8,698 nucleotides of DNA from an uncultured Armatimonadota bacterium (GCA_903924445.1 CAIYBQ010000297.1:1-8698), one strand, 5' to 3'; shown: positions 1 through 6,654, numbered from the stretch's first letter. Notes: generated by a model from the sequence alone, not told the origin. Translations and numbers: made by a program.

Positions 1-9
1 AATGCCCGC

Positions 10-1203
10 GTGAATCTGGATCAGCAAGTAGAGCTCCTAAAGCGCGGAGCATCCCTCATCGTTCCCGAAAATGGCCTCCGTGCCAAGCTCGAAAAGTCGG
101 CGAAAACCGGCAAGCCACTTGTTGTAAAACTTGGTCTTGACCCAACATCCCCTGACATCCACCTCGGCTTTGCCGTCGTGCTGCGCAAAATCCGCCAGTT
201 CCAAGACCTCGGACACCGCGTCACGATCATTATCGGGGACTACACGACGCTGATCGGGGATCCATCCGGCCGCTCGGCAACACGCCCGATGCTGACCGAA
301 GAGCAGATCCGTGAAAATGCGGCCACTTATGTTGACCAGCTCTCGGTCATTCTTGATCGTGCAAAGACCGACATTCGGTTCAACAGTGAATGGCTAGGAA
401 AGCTGTCATTTGCCGATCTCGTCAAGCTCACCAGCAAGATGACGGTCGCGCAGGTGCTGACGCGTGATGATTTCCGCAAGCGCTGGGATGCTGGTGCGCC
501 TATTTCCCTGCACGAGCTCCTCTATCCGCTTGCACAAGGCTACGACTCGGTCGCAATCGAAGCCGACATCGAAATGGGTGGTCAGGACCAGACATTCAAC
601 ATCCTAACTGGACGAGATCTCCAAGCCGAAACGGGACAGGATCAGCAAATTGGCTTCTTTATGCCGTTGCTCGTCGGACTTGATGGCCAGAAGAAAATGT
701 CCAAGTCGCTTGGCAACTATGTGGGTATTGCTGAGCCTGCGATTGATCAGTACAGCAAGGTGATGTCCCTTGCCGATGAGCTGATGGCGGACTGGTTCCT
801 TCTCTGTACCGATGTCCCTGTCGAAGCGTATTCTGAGTGGCTGACTCCGGGAAGCAACCCGATGGAAGCCAAGCACAAGCTGGCACATGCCATAGTGGCG
901 ATTTACCACGGAGCTGAGTCTGCGGATGCGGCATCCGAGCAGTGGAAGAAAGTCCACAGCGGGCGTCAGTTCCCAGATGATGCTCCGGAGCATACGGTGA
1001 GCAGCAACCCGATAGCACCTGTGGCGTTGTTGGTTGAGCTGGGTGTCTGTGCATCCAATGGAGATGCCCGCCGTCTGGTTGAGCAGGGCGGACTGTCCAT
1101 TAATGGCGAAAAGCACTCCGATGCCAAAGCTTTGGTAAATGTGACATCCGGTGATCAGCTCAAAGCCGGCAAAAAGCATTACTTCGTCCTCCGGACAGCC
1201 TGA
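10..1203 (+). CDS. tyrS: Tyrosyl-tRNA synthetase (TyrRS)
   Basis: This cytoplasmic class I aminoacyl-tRNA synthetase activates tyrosine with ATP and charges tRNA-Tyr. The 397 residues are close to the usual family length. The nucleotide-binding signature is at residues 51-54 but reads HLGF, with Phe in place of the usual final His. The second signature KMSKS is intact at 229-233. The sequence LGLDPTSPDIHLG (41-53), the tyrosine-pocket region around GYDSVAIEADIEMGGQDQ (about 178-195) and a C-terminal S4 RNA-binding domain (about 335-397, including ARRLVEQGGLSINGE) are all typical of bacterial TyrRS of the TyrZ-like branch. The start is GTG at 10. A TGA at 11-13 overlaps it in another frame and could be the end of an upstream gene, but too little of that gene is inside the window to judge. 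The stop is 1 nt before murB. The assignment is secure; the exact start is likely but rests on limited upstream sequence. Confidence 0.96.
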   Translation: MNLDQQVELLKRGASLIVPENGLRAKLEKSAKTGKPLVVKLGLDPTSPDIHLGFAVVLRKIRQFQDLGHRVTIIIGDYTTLIGDPSGRSATRPMLTEEQIRENAATYVDQLSVILDRAKTDIRFNSEWLGKLSFADLVKLTSKMTVAQVLTRDDFRKRWDAGAPISLHELLYPLAQGYDSVAIEADIEMGGQDQTFNILTGRDLQAETGQDQQIGFFMPLLVGLDGQKKMSKSLGNYVGIAEPAIDQYSKVMSLADELMADWFLLCTDVPVEAYSEWLTPGSNPMEAKHKLAHAIVAIYHGAESADAASEQWKKVHSGRQFPDDAPEHTVSSNPIAPVALLVELGVCASNGDARRLVEQGGLSINGEKHSDAKALVNVTSGDQLKAGKKHYFVLRTA

Positions 1204-1204
1204 C

Positions 1205-2296
1205 ATGGCGGTGCCCCGCCCACTTTCCGAAGCCACGACGCTAAGAGTTGGTGGGATTCCCGGAGCGTGGCACATCGCGAGCGATGCGCAAGCGGCGCTT
1301 GATGCGCTCCTCGTCATCCGCCATGCTGCTCTGACGCCGTTCGTCCTCGGCGGCGGGAGCAACTGTGTTGTCTCGGATAATCCATCTACGCTTGGTGTCC
1401 TGCAGTTGGCAGCGGGTGAGCCGGAAATCCTTTCGAGTAGCCTGGGTGCTGTAGCTGTCCAAGTCCCTGCGGGGATGCCATGGGATGCCTTTGTAGACTG
1501 GGCTGTCGCACGTAGTTTCCAAGGGATTGAGTGCCTGGCGGGTATCCCCGGACAGGTCGGTGCAACCCCCATCCAAAATGTTGGCGCCTATGGCCAAGAG
1601 GTCGCAGCGGTTATCAAGGCCGTTATGGCCATCGATACGCAAACCGATGCGCTTGTCGAGCTATGTGCAAGTGACTGCGACTTTGCATATCGCCACAGCC
1701 GCTTCAATAGTGCTGATACTGGACGGTTTATGATCACGGATGTGCACTTTCGCCTGCATCAAAACGGAGAGCCTTGCCTGGCGTATCCGGAGGTTCGGCG
1801 TGCTGCCCTGGATGCTGGTGCGTGTGAGCTCTGGCATGTGGCTGACTTGGTCCGTGCAATCCGCAGGCGTAAGGGGATGGTTGTCTCCCCGGATGACCCC
1901 GATAGCCGAAGTGCAGGTTCATTTTTCCGGAATCCGATTGTGGATGCTGTCGTTGCGGATCGAATTGTCTCTGAATTTCCAGACGAAACGGTGCCGCGCT
2001 GGGATGTGAGCGCTACCGGGACTTCTGTCAAGCTTTCTGCAGCCTGGCTTATGGAGCGTTCCGGGCTCTACCGCGGGATGGAGCTTGCGAATGGTGTCCG
2101 CCTGTCGAACAAGCATGTCTTGGCATTGGTGACGGAGGATGGCGCATCTGCATCCGGTGTCGTGGATGCGGCAATCAAGGTCCAGTGTGCCGTCGAGAGC
2201 CGCTTTGGGATTGGTCTGGTTCCAGAGCCTGTCTGGGTGGGGTTTGGGAACGATGCAATGTTGCCTGCGGGGGCGGTACGGCTCGAAGCTCATTGA
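1205..2296 (+). CDS. murB: UDP-N-acetylenolpyruvoylglucosamine reductase (MurB)
   Basis: MurB is a cytoplasmic FAD enzyme. It uses NADPH to reduce UDP-GlcNAc-enolpyruvate to UDP-MurNAc, the second committed step of peptidoglycan synthesis. The 363-residue protein has the FAD-binding GGGSN at 49-53, the GIPGQVGATPIQNVGAYG block (about 113-130), FAYRHSRF at 160-167, GSFFRNP at 238-244 and a C-terminal PEP at 340-342. By family comparison S239 is the proton-donating serine. R163 and E341 are the likely partners of the E. coli catalytic Arg and Glu; this alignment was done by eye. The YR...GSFF arrangement resembles type I (E. coli-like) MurB. The frame stays open upstream into tyrS to 1151, but ATG 1205, 1 nt after the tyrS stop, gives the normal MurB N-terminus (MAVPRPLSEATTLRVGG) and is preferred. 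The spacing implies a tyrS-murB operon with translational coupling, since the Shine-Dalgarno match is weak. Confidence 0.94.
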   Translation: MAVPRPLSEATTLRVGGIPGAWHIASDAQAALDALLVIRHAALTPFVLGGGSNCVVSDNPSTLGVLQLAAGEPEILSSSLGAVAVQVPAGMPWDAFVDWAVARSFQGIECLAGIPGQVGATPIQNVGAYGQEVAAVIKAVMAIDTQTDALVELCASDCDFAYRHSRFNSADTGRFMITDVHFRLHQNGEPCLAYPEVRRAALDAGACELWHVADLVRAIRRRKGMVVSPDDPDSRSAGSFFRNPIVDAVVADRIVSEFPDETVPRWDVSATGTSVKLSAAWLMERSGLYRGMELANGVRLSNKHVLALVTEDGASASGVVDAAIKVQCAVESRFGIGLVPEPVWVGFGNDAMLPAGAVRLEAH

Positions 2297-2334
2297 CACA
2301 AGGGACTTGACCCGCATCTGTCGAATGAGAAGGT

Positions 2335-3882
2335 ATGGCATCCATCACACGACGAGACATCCTGCGGCTGGCATCGACAGCGGGCGCTGTAGCCACGCTT
2401 CCATCGCTGACAGCAGCTGCAGAAGCTCCAGACACTGAGACTCTCCCAGGCGCACCAAGAACGAATATCGTCTATATCCTGATCGATGACCTCCGTCACG
2501 ACTGTCTCTCAATCGCCGGGCATCCGTATGTCGAGACGCCAAATATCGACCGCTTGGGCAAGGAAGGCATTTGGGCGCGGAATGCCTGCGTCACAACAGC
2601 GTTGTGTTCTCCAAGCCGGTGCTCCACGCTGACCGGGATGTACGCGCATAAACACAGGGTTGTGGACAACAACAATCCTGTTTCAAAGGATGTCGTGTTC
2701 TTCCCGCAGATACTGCAAAAGAACGGCTACAAGACGGCATTTTTTGGTAAATGGCATATGGGTGGCGAAACCGATGCACCGCAGCGCGGCTTCGACCACT
2801 GGGTCAGCTTTCGTGGTCAGGGGACGTACTTGCCAAACCCGGGAGGCCTGAATGTCAACGGGACAAAGGTTCCGCAAAAAGGCTATATCACCGATGAGTT
2901 GACCGATTACACCATCAGCTGGCTCGAATCACTCTCAAAGGACCAGCCCTTTTTCGCGTACGTCAGCCACAAGGCGGTTCACTCAAACTTCGTGCCCGCG
3001 GAGCGCCATAAAGGTCGCTACGCTGGAAAGTCCATCCCGACACCCGTTTCGCAGGCAAAGGACATCGATCCACAAGGGCGCCCTCGGTGGGTAAGTGACC
3101 AGCGCTCAAGCCATCATGGCGTAGATTTTCCGTATCATGGCCAGCTGGATGTTCAGGAATATCATCGTCGCTATTGCGAGACATTGCTAGCTGTTGATGA
3201 ATCAGTCGGCAGAATTCTTGCTGCACTTGAAGCCAAAGGGATACTTGATAACACCTTGGTGATCTTCATGGGCGATAACGGTTTTGCCTTTGGCGAGCAT
3301 GGCCTGATTGACAAGCGGACCGCATATGAAGAATCGATGCGTGTTCCGCTCCTGATGCGCTGTCCCAAAATCTTTCCAGCGGGTCGAGCATTACCCCAAG
3401 TCGTAGCTAACATCGATCTTGCTCCGACATTTCTTGACATCGCGGGTACTAAGGCTCCCGCAAACATGGATGGTTCGTCCTACCTGGCATTGCTTCAGGG
3501 GCGGACAGATGTTCCTTGGCGGGATGGCGTTTTGTATGAGTACTACTGGGAGCGTGACTTCCCACAAACGCCGACGGTGCATGCGCTCCGTACGGAGGAG
3601 TGGAAGTATATCCGTGTCCAGGGACTCTGGGATTTGGATGAGCTTTACAACCTCAAAACGGATCCATTGGAAACAAAAAATCTTGCGCAGGATCCAAAGC
3701 ATCGGCCAATCGTCAACAAAATGAATAACCAGCTCTTCAGGTTGCTTGAGCGCACGGGTGGGATGCAGATTCCGCTACGGCCGGATGCCGGTGGACAAGC
3801 AGCATTGCGGGCACCAGGGGACAAGCGTGCCGCTGACTTCCCGGATGTCTTCATCGCCAAGGAATCCAAGCCTCTCGCGTGA
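2335..3882 (+). CDS. Tat-exported type I sulfatase
   Basis: This is a formylglycine-dependent sulfatase (family S1) that hydrolyses sulfate esters, here probably on exported glycans. It has 515 residues. The N-terminus carries a twin-arginine signal (TRRDIL at 5-10, a hydrophobic stretch to about 26, then AAAEA). The sulfatase signature CSPSRCSTLTG is at 91-101, with C91 the residue expected to become formylglycine. Metal and active-site motifs are D51-D52, GKWHMG (138-143), SHKAVH (about 210), MGDNG (312-316) and K327 before YEES(M)RVP. All key residues are present, so it is predicted to be active. The GFDHWVSFRGQG and GYITDELTDY segments resemble N-acetylglucosamine-6-sulfatase-like enzymes (SulfAtlas S1_11 type), but the substrate is inference. 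An in-frame TGA at 2326-2328 makes ATG 2335 the only plausible start. The purine-rich AGAAGG at 2328-2333 is only 1 nt from it, an unusually short spacing. No maturase (anSME or FGE) is in the window. Confidence 0.93.
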   Translation: MASITRRDILRLASTAGAVATLPSLTAAAEAPDTETLPGAPRTNIVYILIDDLRHDCLSIAGHPYVETPNIDRLGKEGIWARNACVTTALCSPSRCSTLTGMYAHKHRVVDNNNPVSKDVVFFPQILQKNGYKTAFFGKWHMGGETDAPQRGFDHWVSFRGQGTYLPNPGGLNVNGTKVPQKGYITDELTDYTISWLESLSKDQPFFAYVSHKAVHSNFVPAERHKGRYAGKSIPTPVSQAKDIDPQGRPRWVSDQRSSHHGVDFPYHGQLDVQEYHRRYCETLLAVDESVGRILAALEAKGILDNTLVIFMGDNGFAFGEHGLIDKRTAYEESMRVPLLMRCPKIFPAGRALPQVVANIDLAPTFLDIAGTKAPANMDGSSYLALLQGRTDVPWRDGVLYEYYWERDFPQTPTVHALRTEEWKYIRVQGLWDLDELYNLKTDPLETKNLAQDPKHRPIVNKMNNQLFRLLERTGGMQIPLRPDAGGQAALRAPGDKRAADFPDVFIAKESKPLA

Positions 3883-3892
3883 CCTGCTGAGT

Positions 3893-3914
3893 GATGGGGC
3901 TGCGATGCCCCATT
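3893..3914. terminator. Hairpin between convergent genes
   Basis: ATGGGGC (3894-3900) and GCCCCAT (3907-3913) form a 7-bp GC-rich stem around a 6-nt loop, with a possible G-U pair outside it. It lies 11 nt after the sulfatase stop and 5 nt before the stop of the convergent thioredoxin gene, the right place for a bidirectional terminator. There is no strong T-run on either side, so intrinsic termination is probable rather than certain. Confidence 0.5.
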
Positions 3915-3918
3915 GTCA

Positions 3919-4467
3919 TTATGGCTTTGGTTTGGCTGGAGGGCCTTTCTCGATCAGGAGCTCTTCGATGAACCGTGTGAGCTTTTTGTAGCCGCCGGCG
4001 CCCTGCCACTCGAGCTCGCCATTCCAGTAGTAGCGAACGCGTTGATGTTTGTCGATGAGGTAGACCGTCGGCCACATCGATTGCTGCCAGCGCTTCCAGT
4101 TCTCCTCTTTTGGATCTACGAGGACTGGATACTCAATCTTGTTCTTCTTGACTTCAGCGACTACACGATCAAACTTACGTTCATCCTCGAGCTCAGGCGT
4201 ATGGACACCAACCATTTGGAGACGACCATCCGTGAACTCCTTGCGGTAGGCACTCCACCAGCTCTGGTAGTGGGGGAGGTTACGTTTACAGTTGATGCAT
4301 CCAAACGTCCAGAAGTGGACGATGGAGACGTTTCCAGAAGTAAAGGTAATTGGCTTTTCTGTATTTAGCCAGTCGGACTTGGTACCGGTCAGCACGGGTA
4401 CGGGGTGGATGAGTGTAACGAGGTGGCCATCACGTTTTGCGGTAGGTTCTTGTCGGCGAAAAAACAT
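3919..4467 (-). CDS. Thioredoxin-fold protein, TlpA/DipZ-like
   Basis: This 182-residue thioredoxin-fold protein is likely a thiol-disulfide oxidoreductase. The active site is WTFGCINCKR with CINC at 57-60. The WT..CINC..NLP..Y..W pattern matches the thioredoxin-like domain of DipZ/CcdA-type proteins (TlpA_like_DipZ_like group). The cis-proline side of the active site is WPTVYLID with P133. VGVHTPEL (about 97) and the final YKKLTRFIEELL helix also fit that domain. Unlike DipZ there is no fused CcdA membrane domain, and the N-terminus (MFFRRQEPTAKRDG) shows no signal peptide or membrane anchor. The location is therefore uncertain, perhaps cytoplasmic. The start at 4467 is supported by AAAGGAAG at 4480-4473 with 5-nt spacing. 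The gene lies 94 nt downstream of the oxidoreductase on the same strand and may share its transcript. The C-terminus ends in a short KGPPAKPKP tail. Confidence 0.85.
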   Translation of the reverse strand: MFFRRQEPTAKRDGHLVTLIHPVPVLTGTKSDWLNTEKPITFTSGNVSIVHFWTFGCINCKRNLPHYQSWWSAYRKEFTDGRLQMVGVHTPELEDERKFDRVVAEVKKNKIEYPVLVDPKEENWKRWQQSMWPTVYLIDKHQRVRYYWNGELEWQGAGGYKKLTRFIEELLIEKGPPAKPKP

Positions 4468-4472
4468 TTCAA

Positions 4473-4480
4473 CTTCCTTT
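4473..4480 (-). promoter_or_regulatory. Ribosome binding site of the thioredoxin-like gene
   Basis: Read on the minus strand, AAAGGAAG lies 5 nt before the ATG at 4467. It supports that start and argues against a longer, signal-bearing N-terminus. Confidence 0.65.
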
Positions 4481-4561
4481 GATGCCTCTGACCCCGGACG
4501 TTGGGAACATCTTCAAAATTGATTACTCCAGCGGGAGAATTGGATTCCCTTAGATGCAGAC

Positions 4562-5674
4562 TTACACAGGCAGCCTGCGGGTGATCGAGCGCTCTTTGAT
4601 TTCATCCACGGTAACTTCACGCCCGAGCTCTTCTGACAGGTAAATCCCTTCGGATATCAGCATTGTGTTGAGCGCAAGCTCCGCCGTGTTCAGGAGTTCC
4701 GTTCGGCCCTGCAGCGCCAGAATCCAGTGCATTTGGCTACTTTGCAGTGGGTCTGTATTGTTGTCATCCGAGCGCAGCTTGCGGGTCCGGTACGTGAAAG
4801 CATCCAGATCCGCGCCACCGGAGACATCGATGTCGCCATGCGGCTGATGGAGGGAAAATGGCCTCAGCCGGATGCCGCCTTTATCGCCGACGATGAACGA
4901 ACCTTCAAAGCTGTCGAGGTGAATAGCCCACGCTTCGGCAATTTCGAGCAGGGCGCCATTCGCAAAATTGACAAAGCCGCACCCGAGCTCCTCTACGGAG
5001 TAGCGCCCCGCCTGCGCACGAAGCTCATCGAGTTCGACCTTCTGAAAAGTCCGTCCGCTGACACGCAGCACCCCTGGATTTCCGAGGAGATGCAGCATTT
5101 CCGAAATGTGATACACGCCCATGTCGAAGAGGGAACCGCCGGCTGCGATGTCCTTCTGAACGAAGCTTGGTTTGCCGTAGCCATCCACGTAAGGCCGTCC
5201 CCGTCGCCGATGCCCCGTCGCTCTGGCGTAATACGCATCGCCGATTGCACCGCCATCAATCAGTGACTTGGCTGCCTTGGTTTCATCCGAGTAGATCAGC
5301 GCAAGCTGGATGTGAAGCATATTCCCGGTTCTGTGAGATGCATCCAGCATCGCAAGGGCATCCGCGTACGAACCCGCCATCGGCTTTTCAGAGTAGCAAT
5401 GCAGACCGGCTTCCATCACCCTGATGGCGGCATCTGCGTGGTAGTTGTTATGGAGGCAAACATCAACGGCATCCAAGGATGCGGTATCAAGCAGCTCCTG
5501 AAGTGTGCTATAGGTTTCTCCAATACCGAATTTGGCTGCGGTTGCTGCGAGAGTTTCGGCATCACTGTCGGCGATTGCAACGACTTCGGCATCCGGGATC
5601 GCTGCGTAATTCAGCAAGTGCTGCTGCGCAATTTGTCCGCATCCGATGATTCCAATTCTGATTTTGTTTCGCAT
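4562..5674 (-). CDS. Gfo/Idh/MocA family NAD(P)-dependent oxidoreductase
   Basis: This 370-residue member of the glucose-fructose oxidoreductase / inositol dehydrogenase family typically oxidises or reduces a hydroxyl of a sugar, inositol or related polyol with NAD(P). The N-terminal Rossmann fold starts with GIIGCGQIAQQH (8-19), followed by the acidic IADSD (34-38) at the end of the second strand. The family motif EKP is at 96-98, with K97 the expected catalytic lysine. The C-terminal domain carries AGGSLFDMGVYH (178-189), matching the GG...D.G.H motif with D184 and H189 as likely substrate or catalytic residues. Length is normal and no residue expected from the family is missing. ATG 5674 is preceded by TAGGAG with 6-nt spacing, so the start is well supported. 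The substrate cannot be named. The gene is divergent from the 5793 gene, and its promoter region holds an 11-bp tandem repeat. Confidence 0.92.
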   Translation of the reverse strand: MRNKIRIGIIGCGQIAQQHLLNYAAIPDAEVVAIADSDAETLAATAAKFGIGETYSTLQELLDTASLDAVDVCLHNNYHADAAIRVMEAGLHCYSEKPMAGSYADALAMLDASHRTGNMLHIQLALIYSDETKAAKSLIDGGAIGDAYYARATGHRRRGRPYVDGYGKPSFVQKDIAAGGSLFDMGVYHISEMLHLLGNPGVLRVSGRTFQKVELDELRAQAGRYSVEELGCGFVNFANGALLEIAEAWAIHLDSFEGSFIVGDKGGIRLRPFSLHQPHGDIDVSGGADLDAFTYRTRKLRSDDNNTDPLQSSQMHWILALQGRTELLNTAELALNTMLISEGIYLSEELGREVTVDEIKERSITRRLPV

Positions 5675-5680
5675 CTTTTG

Positions 5681-5686
5681 CTCCTA
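5681..5686 (-). promoter_or_regulatory. Ribosome binding site of the oxidoreductase gene
   Basis: TAGGAG on the minus strand, 6 nt before the ATG at 5674, is a strong Shine-Dalgarno match and fixes the start. Confidence 0.75.
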
Positions 5687-5691
5687 AAATC

Positions 5692-5713
5692 CGGCAAACA
5701 TTCGGCAAACATT
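5692..5713. repeat. Perfect 11-bp tandem repeat, candidate operator
   Basis: CGGCAAACATT occurs twice with no gap, at 5692-5702 and 5703-5713 (AATGTTTGCCG on the gene's strand). It begins 18 nt upstream of the oxidoreductase start. A period of 11 bp is about one helical turn, so two protein subunits would bind the same face head to tail, as OmpR/PhoB-family regulators do. The repeat is directly visible; the operator role is inference. Confidence 0.6.
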
Positions 5714-5740
5714 TTTACCGAAACCCCTTCCGGATTCCAA
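5712..5740 (-). promoter_or_regulatory. Candidate promoter of the oxidoreductase gene
   Basis: On the minus strand TTGGAA (5740-5735) and TAAAAA (5717-5712) match the sigma-70 -35 and -10 hexamers at 4 of 6 positions each, with the ideal 17-nt spacer. Transcription would start inside the 11-bp tandem repeat, which would suit a repressor site. This is a by-eye match in a short region and is weak evidence alone. Confidence 0.3.
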
Positions 5741-5779
5741 CCATCCACAAGAGTTATCCATCGTAACGCACTTGTTTTT

Positions 5780-5785
5780 AGGGGA
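5780..5785 (+). promoter_or_regulatory. Ribosome binding site of the 5793 gene
   Basis: AGGGGA lies 7 nt before ATG 5793. It selects that ATG over an in-frame TTG at 5772, which would place this site inside the coding region. Confidence 0.6.
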
Positions 5786-5792
5786 CATCTGT

Positions 5793-6209
5793 ATGAAGAC
5801 ATATACTGTACACAACGATGGGAGCTGGCTCCTTCGGCGCATCGCCCACACGATTCAGACGTGGGATGTTCTTGCGATGTCGGAATCCACGGATGCAACG
5901 GGCCGTACGGTCCGAATATGGACGTATCTTGGAGTCGACCCGGCGCGGCGCGTTTACGCATTGACGGAGCAGCGCTGTGTCATCCATGATGAGGAACTTC
6001 TCTCCGATGACCTGGTTCCGGATGAAGACAAAATGCCGATTGGCGAGTGGGCATCGATGCAAGCGCCGCTTGCCGTCCTCGATCAGCCCCCGCATCACTG
6101 GGGCATTCCAGCGATTGCCTCGCGCCTCCGGGCATCCGTTCAGCCGGCCGCGACGTATCGTATTCGCACTCCAAAGACACCCCGTGTGCGGGAGGCCGCC
6201 ATCGCGTGA
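5793..6209 (+). CDS. Hypothetical protein, 138 residues
   Basis: I do not recognise a family. The protein begins MKTYTVHNDGSWLLRRIAHT, has a central TGRTVRIWTYLGVDPARRVYALTE-type stretch that could form beta strands, an acidic segment around ELLSDDLVPDEDK, and a basic C-terminal tail (RIRTPKTPRVREAAIA). It has no signal peptide, no membrane segment, and only one cysteine (in QRCVIH), so it is probably cytoplasmic. The start at 5793 is supported by AGGGGA with 7-nt spacing. The reading frame looks real: it fills the space after a divergent promoter region and ends just before the next small gene. Its divergent partner is the oxidoreductase, so the two may share regulation, but there is no basis for a function. 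Confidence 0.7.
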   Translation: MKTYTVHNDGSWLLRRIAHTIQTWDVLAMSESTDATGRTVRIWTYLGVDPARRVYALTEQRCVIHDEELLSDDLVPDEDKMPIGEWASMQAPLAVLDQPPHHWGIPAIASRLRASVQPAATYRIRTPKTPRVREAAIA

Positions 6210-6231
6210 TGTTCATTGGTACACTTGACCT

Positions 6232-6441
6232 GTGCTTGCATCTATCCTGATACCGCTCATCGTTATTGCATCCATTTTGGGTGCCCGTGTAGCCTGGATG
6301 TGGGCGGCGGATTTTGAAAAGCAGGGAAAGCCTCGGATAAGTTTGATTTTCCGGATTGGCGCACTGCTCGTCGGAACGTGGTGGCTCCTCCCTGCAGCCG
6401 TGGTTATCATCAAGCTCTTCATCCTAAAGGAAGACCCGTAG
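6232..6441 (+). CDS. Small two-helix membrane protein, hypothetical
   Basis: These 69 residues contain two clear hydrophobic helices: about 2-25 (LASILIPLIVIASILGARVA) and about 42-65 (IGALLVGTWWLLPAAVVIIK). They are separated by a short charged loop (DFEKQGKPR), and the protein ends in KEDP. It is likely an inner-membrane protein with both ends on the same side. The only plausible start is GTG 6232, because an in-frame TGA lies at 6226-6228. There is no good Shine-Dalgarno sequence. It follows the 5793 gene by 22 nt on the same strand and may rely on coupling; a TGATG at 6207-6211 opens a 13-codon frame that runs over the start. No family is recognised. The pattern of long apolar helices and loop charges argues for a real gene. 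Confidence 0.6.
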   Translation: MLASILIPLIVIASILGARVAWMWAADFEKQGKPRISLIFRIGALLVGTWWLLPAAVVIIKLFILKEDP

Positions 6442-6492
6442 GACGCGTGATGCGCTGAGCAAGGATTCCTGGCGTCGTGTACGGGACCGTTA

Positions 6493-6600
6493 ACTACCCC
6501 GTGATTAGTTTGACCACGTAGAAAAGCATCATCACAATCGTCACAATGCTTGCAAACCACAGCGTGACATCTGTGATACCCGTTGACTTCAGCTCTTTGG
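6493..6600. repeat. 108-bp duplicate of the Nramp gene 3' end (copy A)
   Basis: This segment aligns without gaps to 6655-6762, offset 162 nt in the same orientation. I count 9 mismatches in 108 positions (about 92% identity). Homology stops sharply at 6600/6762 on one side and at about 6493/6655, by the stop codon, on the other. Confidence 0.9.
6494..6600 (-). pseudogene. Remnant of a second Nramp-family gene (C-terminal fragment)
   Basis: Read on the minus strand in the same frame as the intact gene, this fragment encodes AKELKSTGITDVTLW followed by FASIVTIVMMLFYVVKLITG and a TAG stop. That is the last transmembrane helix of an Nramp-type transporter. Against the intact gene there are few amino-acid changes (P to A at the edge, A to D, I to F, L to I), and other differences are silent, so it had been under coding constraint. 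An in-frame TAA at 6613-6611, four codons upstream of the fragment's first GCC codon, and loss of all homology beyond it show there is no functional gene. The best explanation is a former tandem paralogue, mostly deleted, or a partial duplication. Confidence 0.8.
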
Positions 6601-6627
6601 CTGGATAAGTTTATAACTGTCAGCCAA
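6597..6627. repeat. Inverted repeat at the duplication junction
   Basis: TTGGCTG (6597-6603) and CAGCCAA (6621-6627) form a 7-bp inverted repeat with a 17-nt spacer, followed on the plus strand by TTTTGC. It straddles the point where the Nramp remnant ends. It could be a weak plus-strand terminator for the small membrane protein gene, a scar of the rearrangement, or chance. Confidence 0.35.
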
Positions 6628-6654
6628 TTTTGCTATCCGCAGCAAACGAGGCTT

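Noticed and set aside
2..13. Possible last four codons of an upstream gene (ending TGA at 11-13, overlapping the tyrS GTG)
   Set aside because: Twelve bases are not enough to support a gene. The overlap is mentioned only as possible coupling.
1151..1204. Longer MurB starting inside tyrS
   Set aside because: The extra 18 residues are out-of-frame tyrS sequence and not MurB-like. ATG 1205 matches the usual N-terminus.
604..1572. A 322-codon open frame on the minus strand
   Set aside because: It lies antisense to tyrS and murB, both with full family signatures, and its translation shows no recognisable domain. Long antisense frames are common at this base composition.
3913..4368. A 151-codon plus-strand frame with hydrophobic stretches
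   Set aside because: It is antisense to the thioredoxin-like gene, which has an active-site motif and a good ribosome site.
3883..5674. A sulfated-glycan utilisation cluster made of the sulfatase and the oxidoreductase
   Set aside because: The genes are convergent on opposite strands and separated by a thioredoxin-like gene. No glycoside hydrolase, transporter of the SusC/D type or sulfatase maturase is present.
5312..5989. A 225-codon plus-strand frame spanning the promoter region
   Set aside because: It runs antisense through the oxidoreductase start, across its ribosome site and into the 5793 gene in another frame, so it conflicts with two better models.
6442..6476. GACGC (6442-6446) and GCGTC (6472-6476) as a terminator stem
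   Set aside because: Only 5 bp with a 25-nt loop and no T-run, well within chance.
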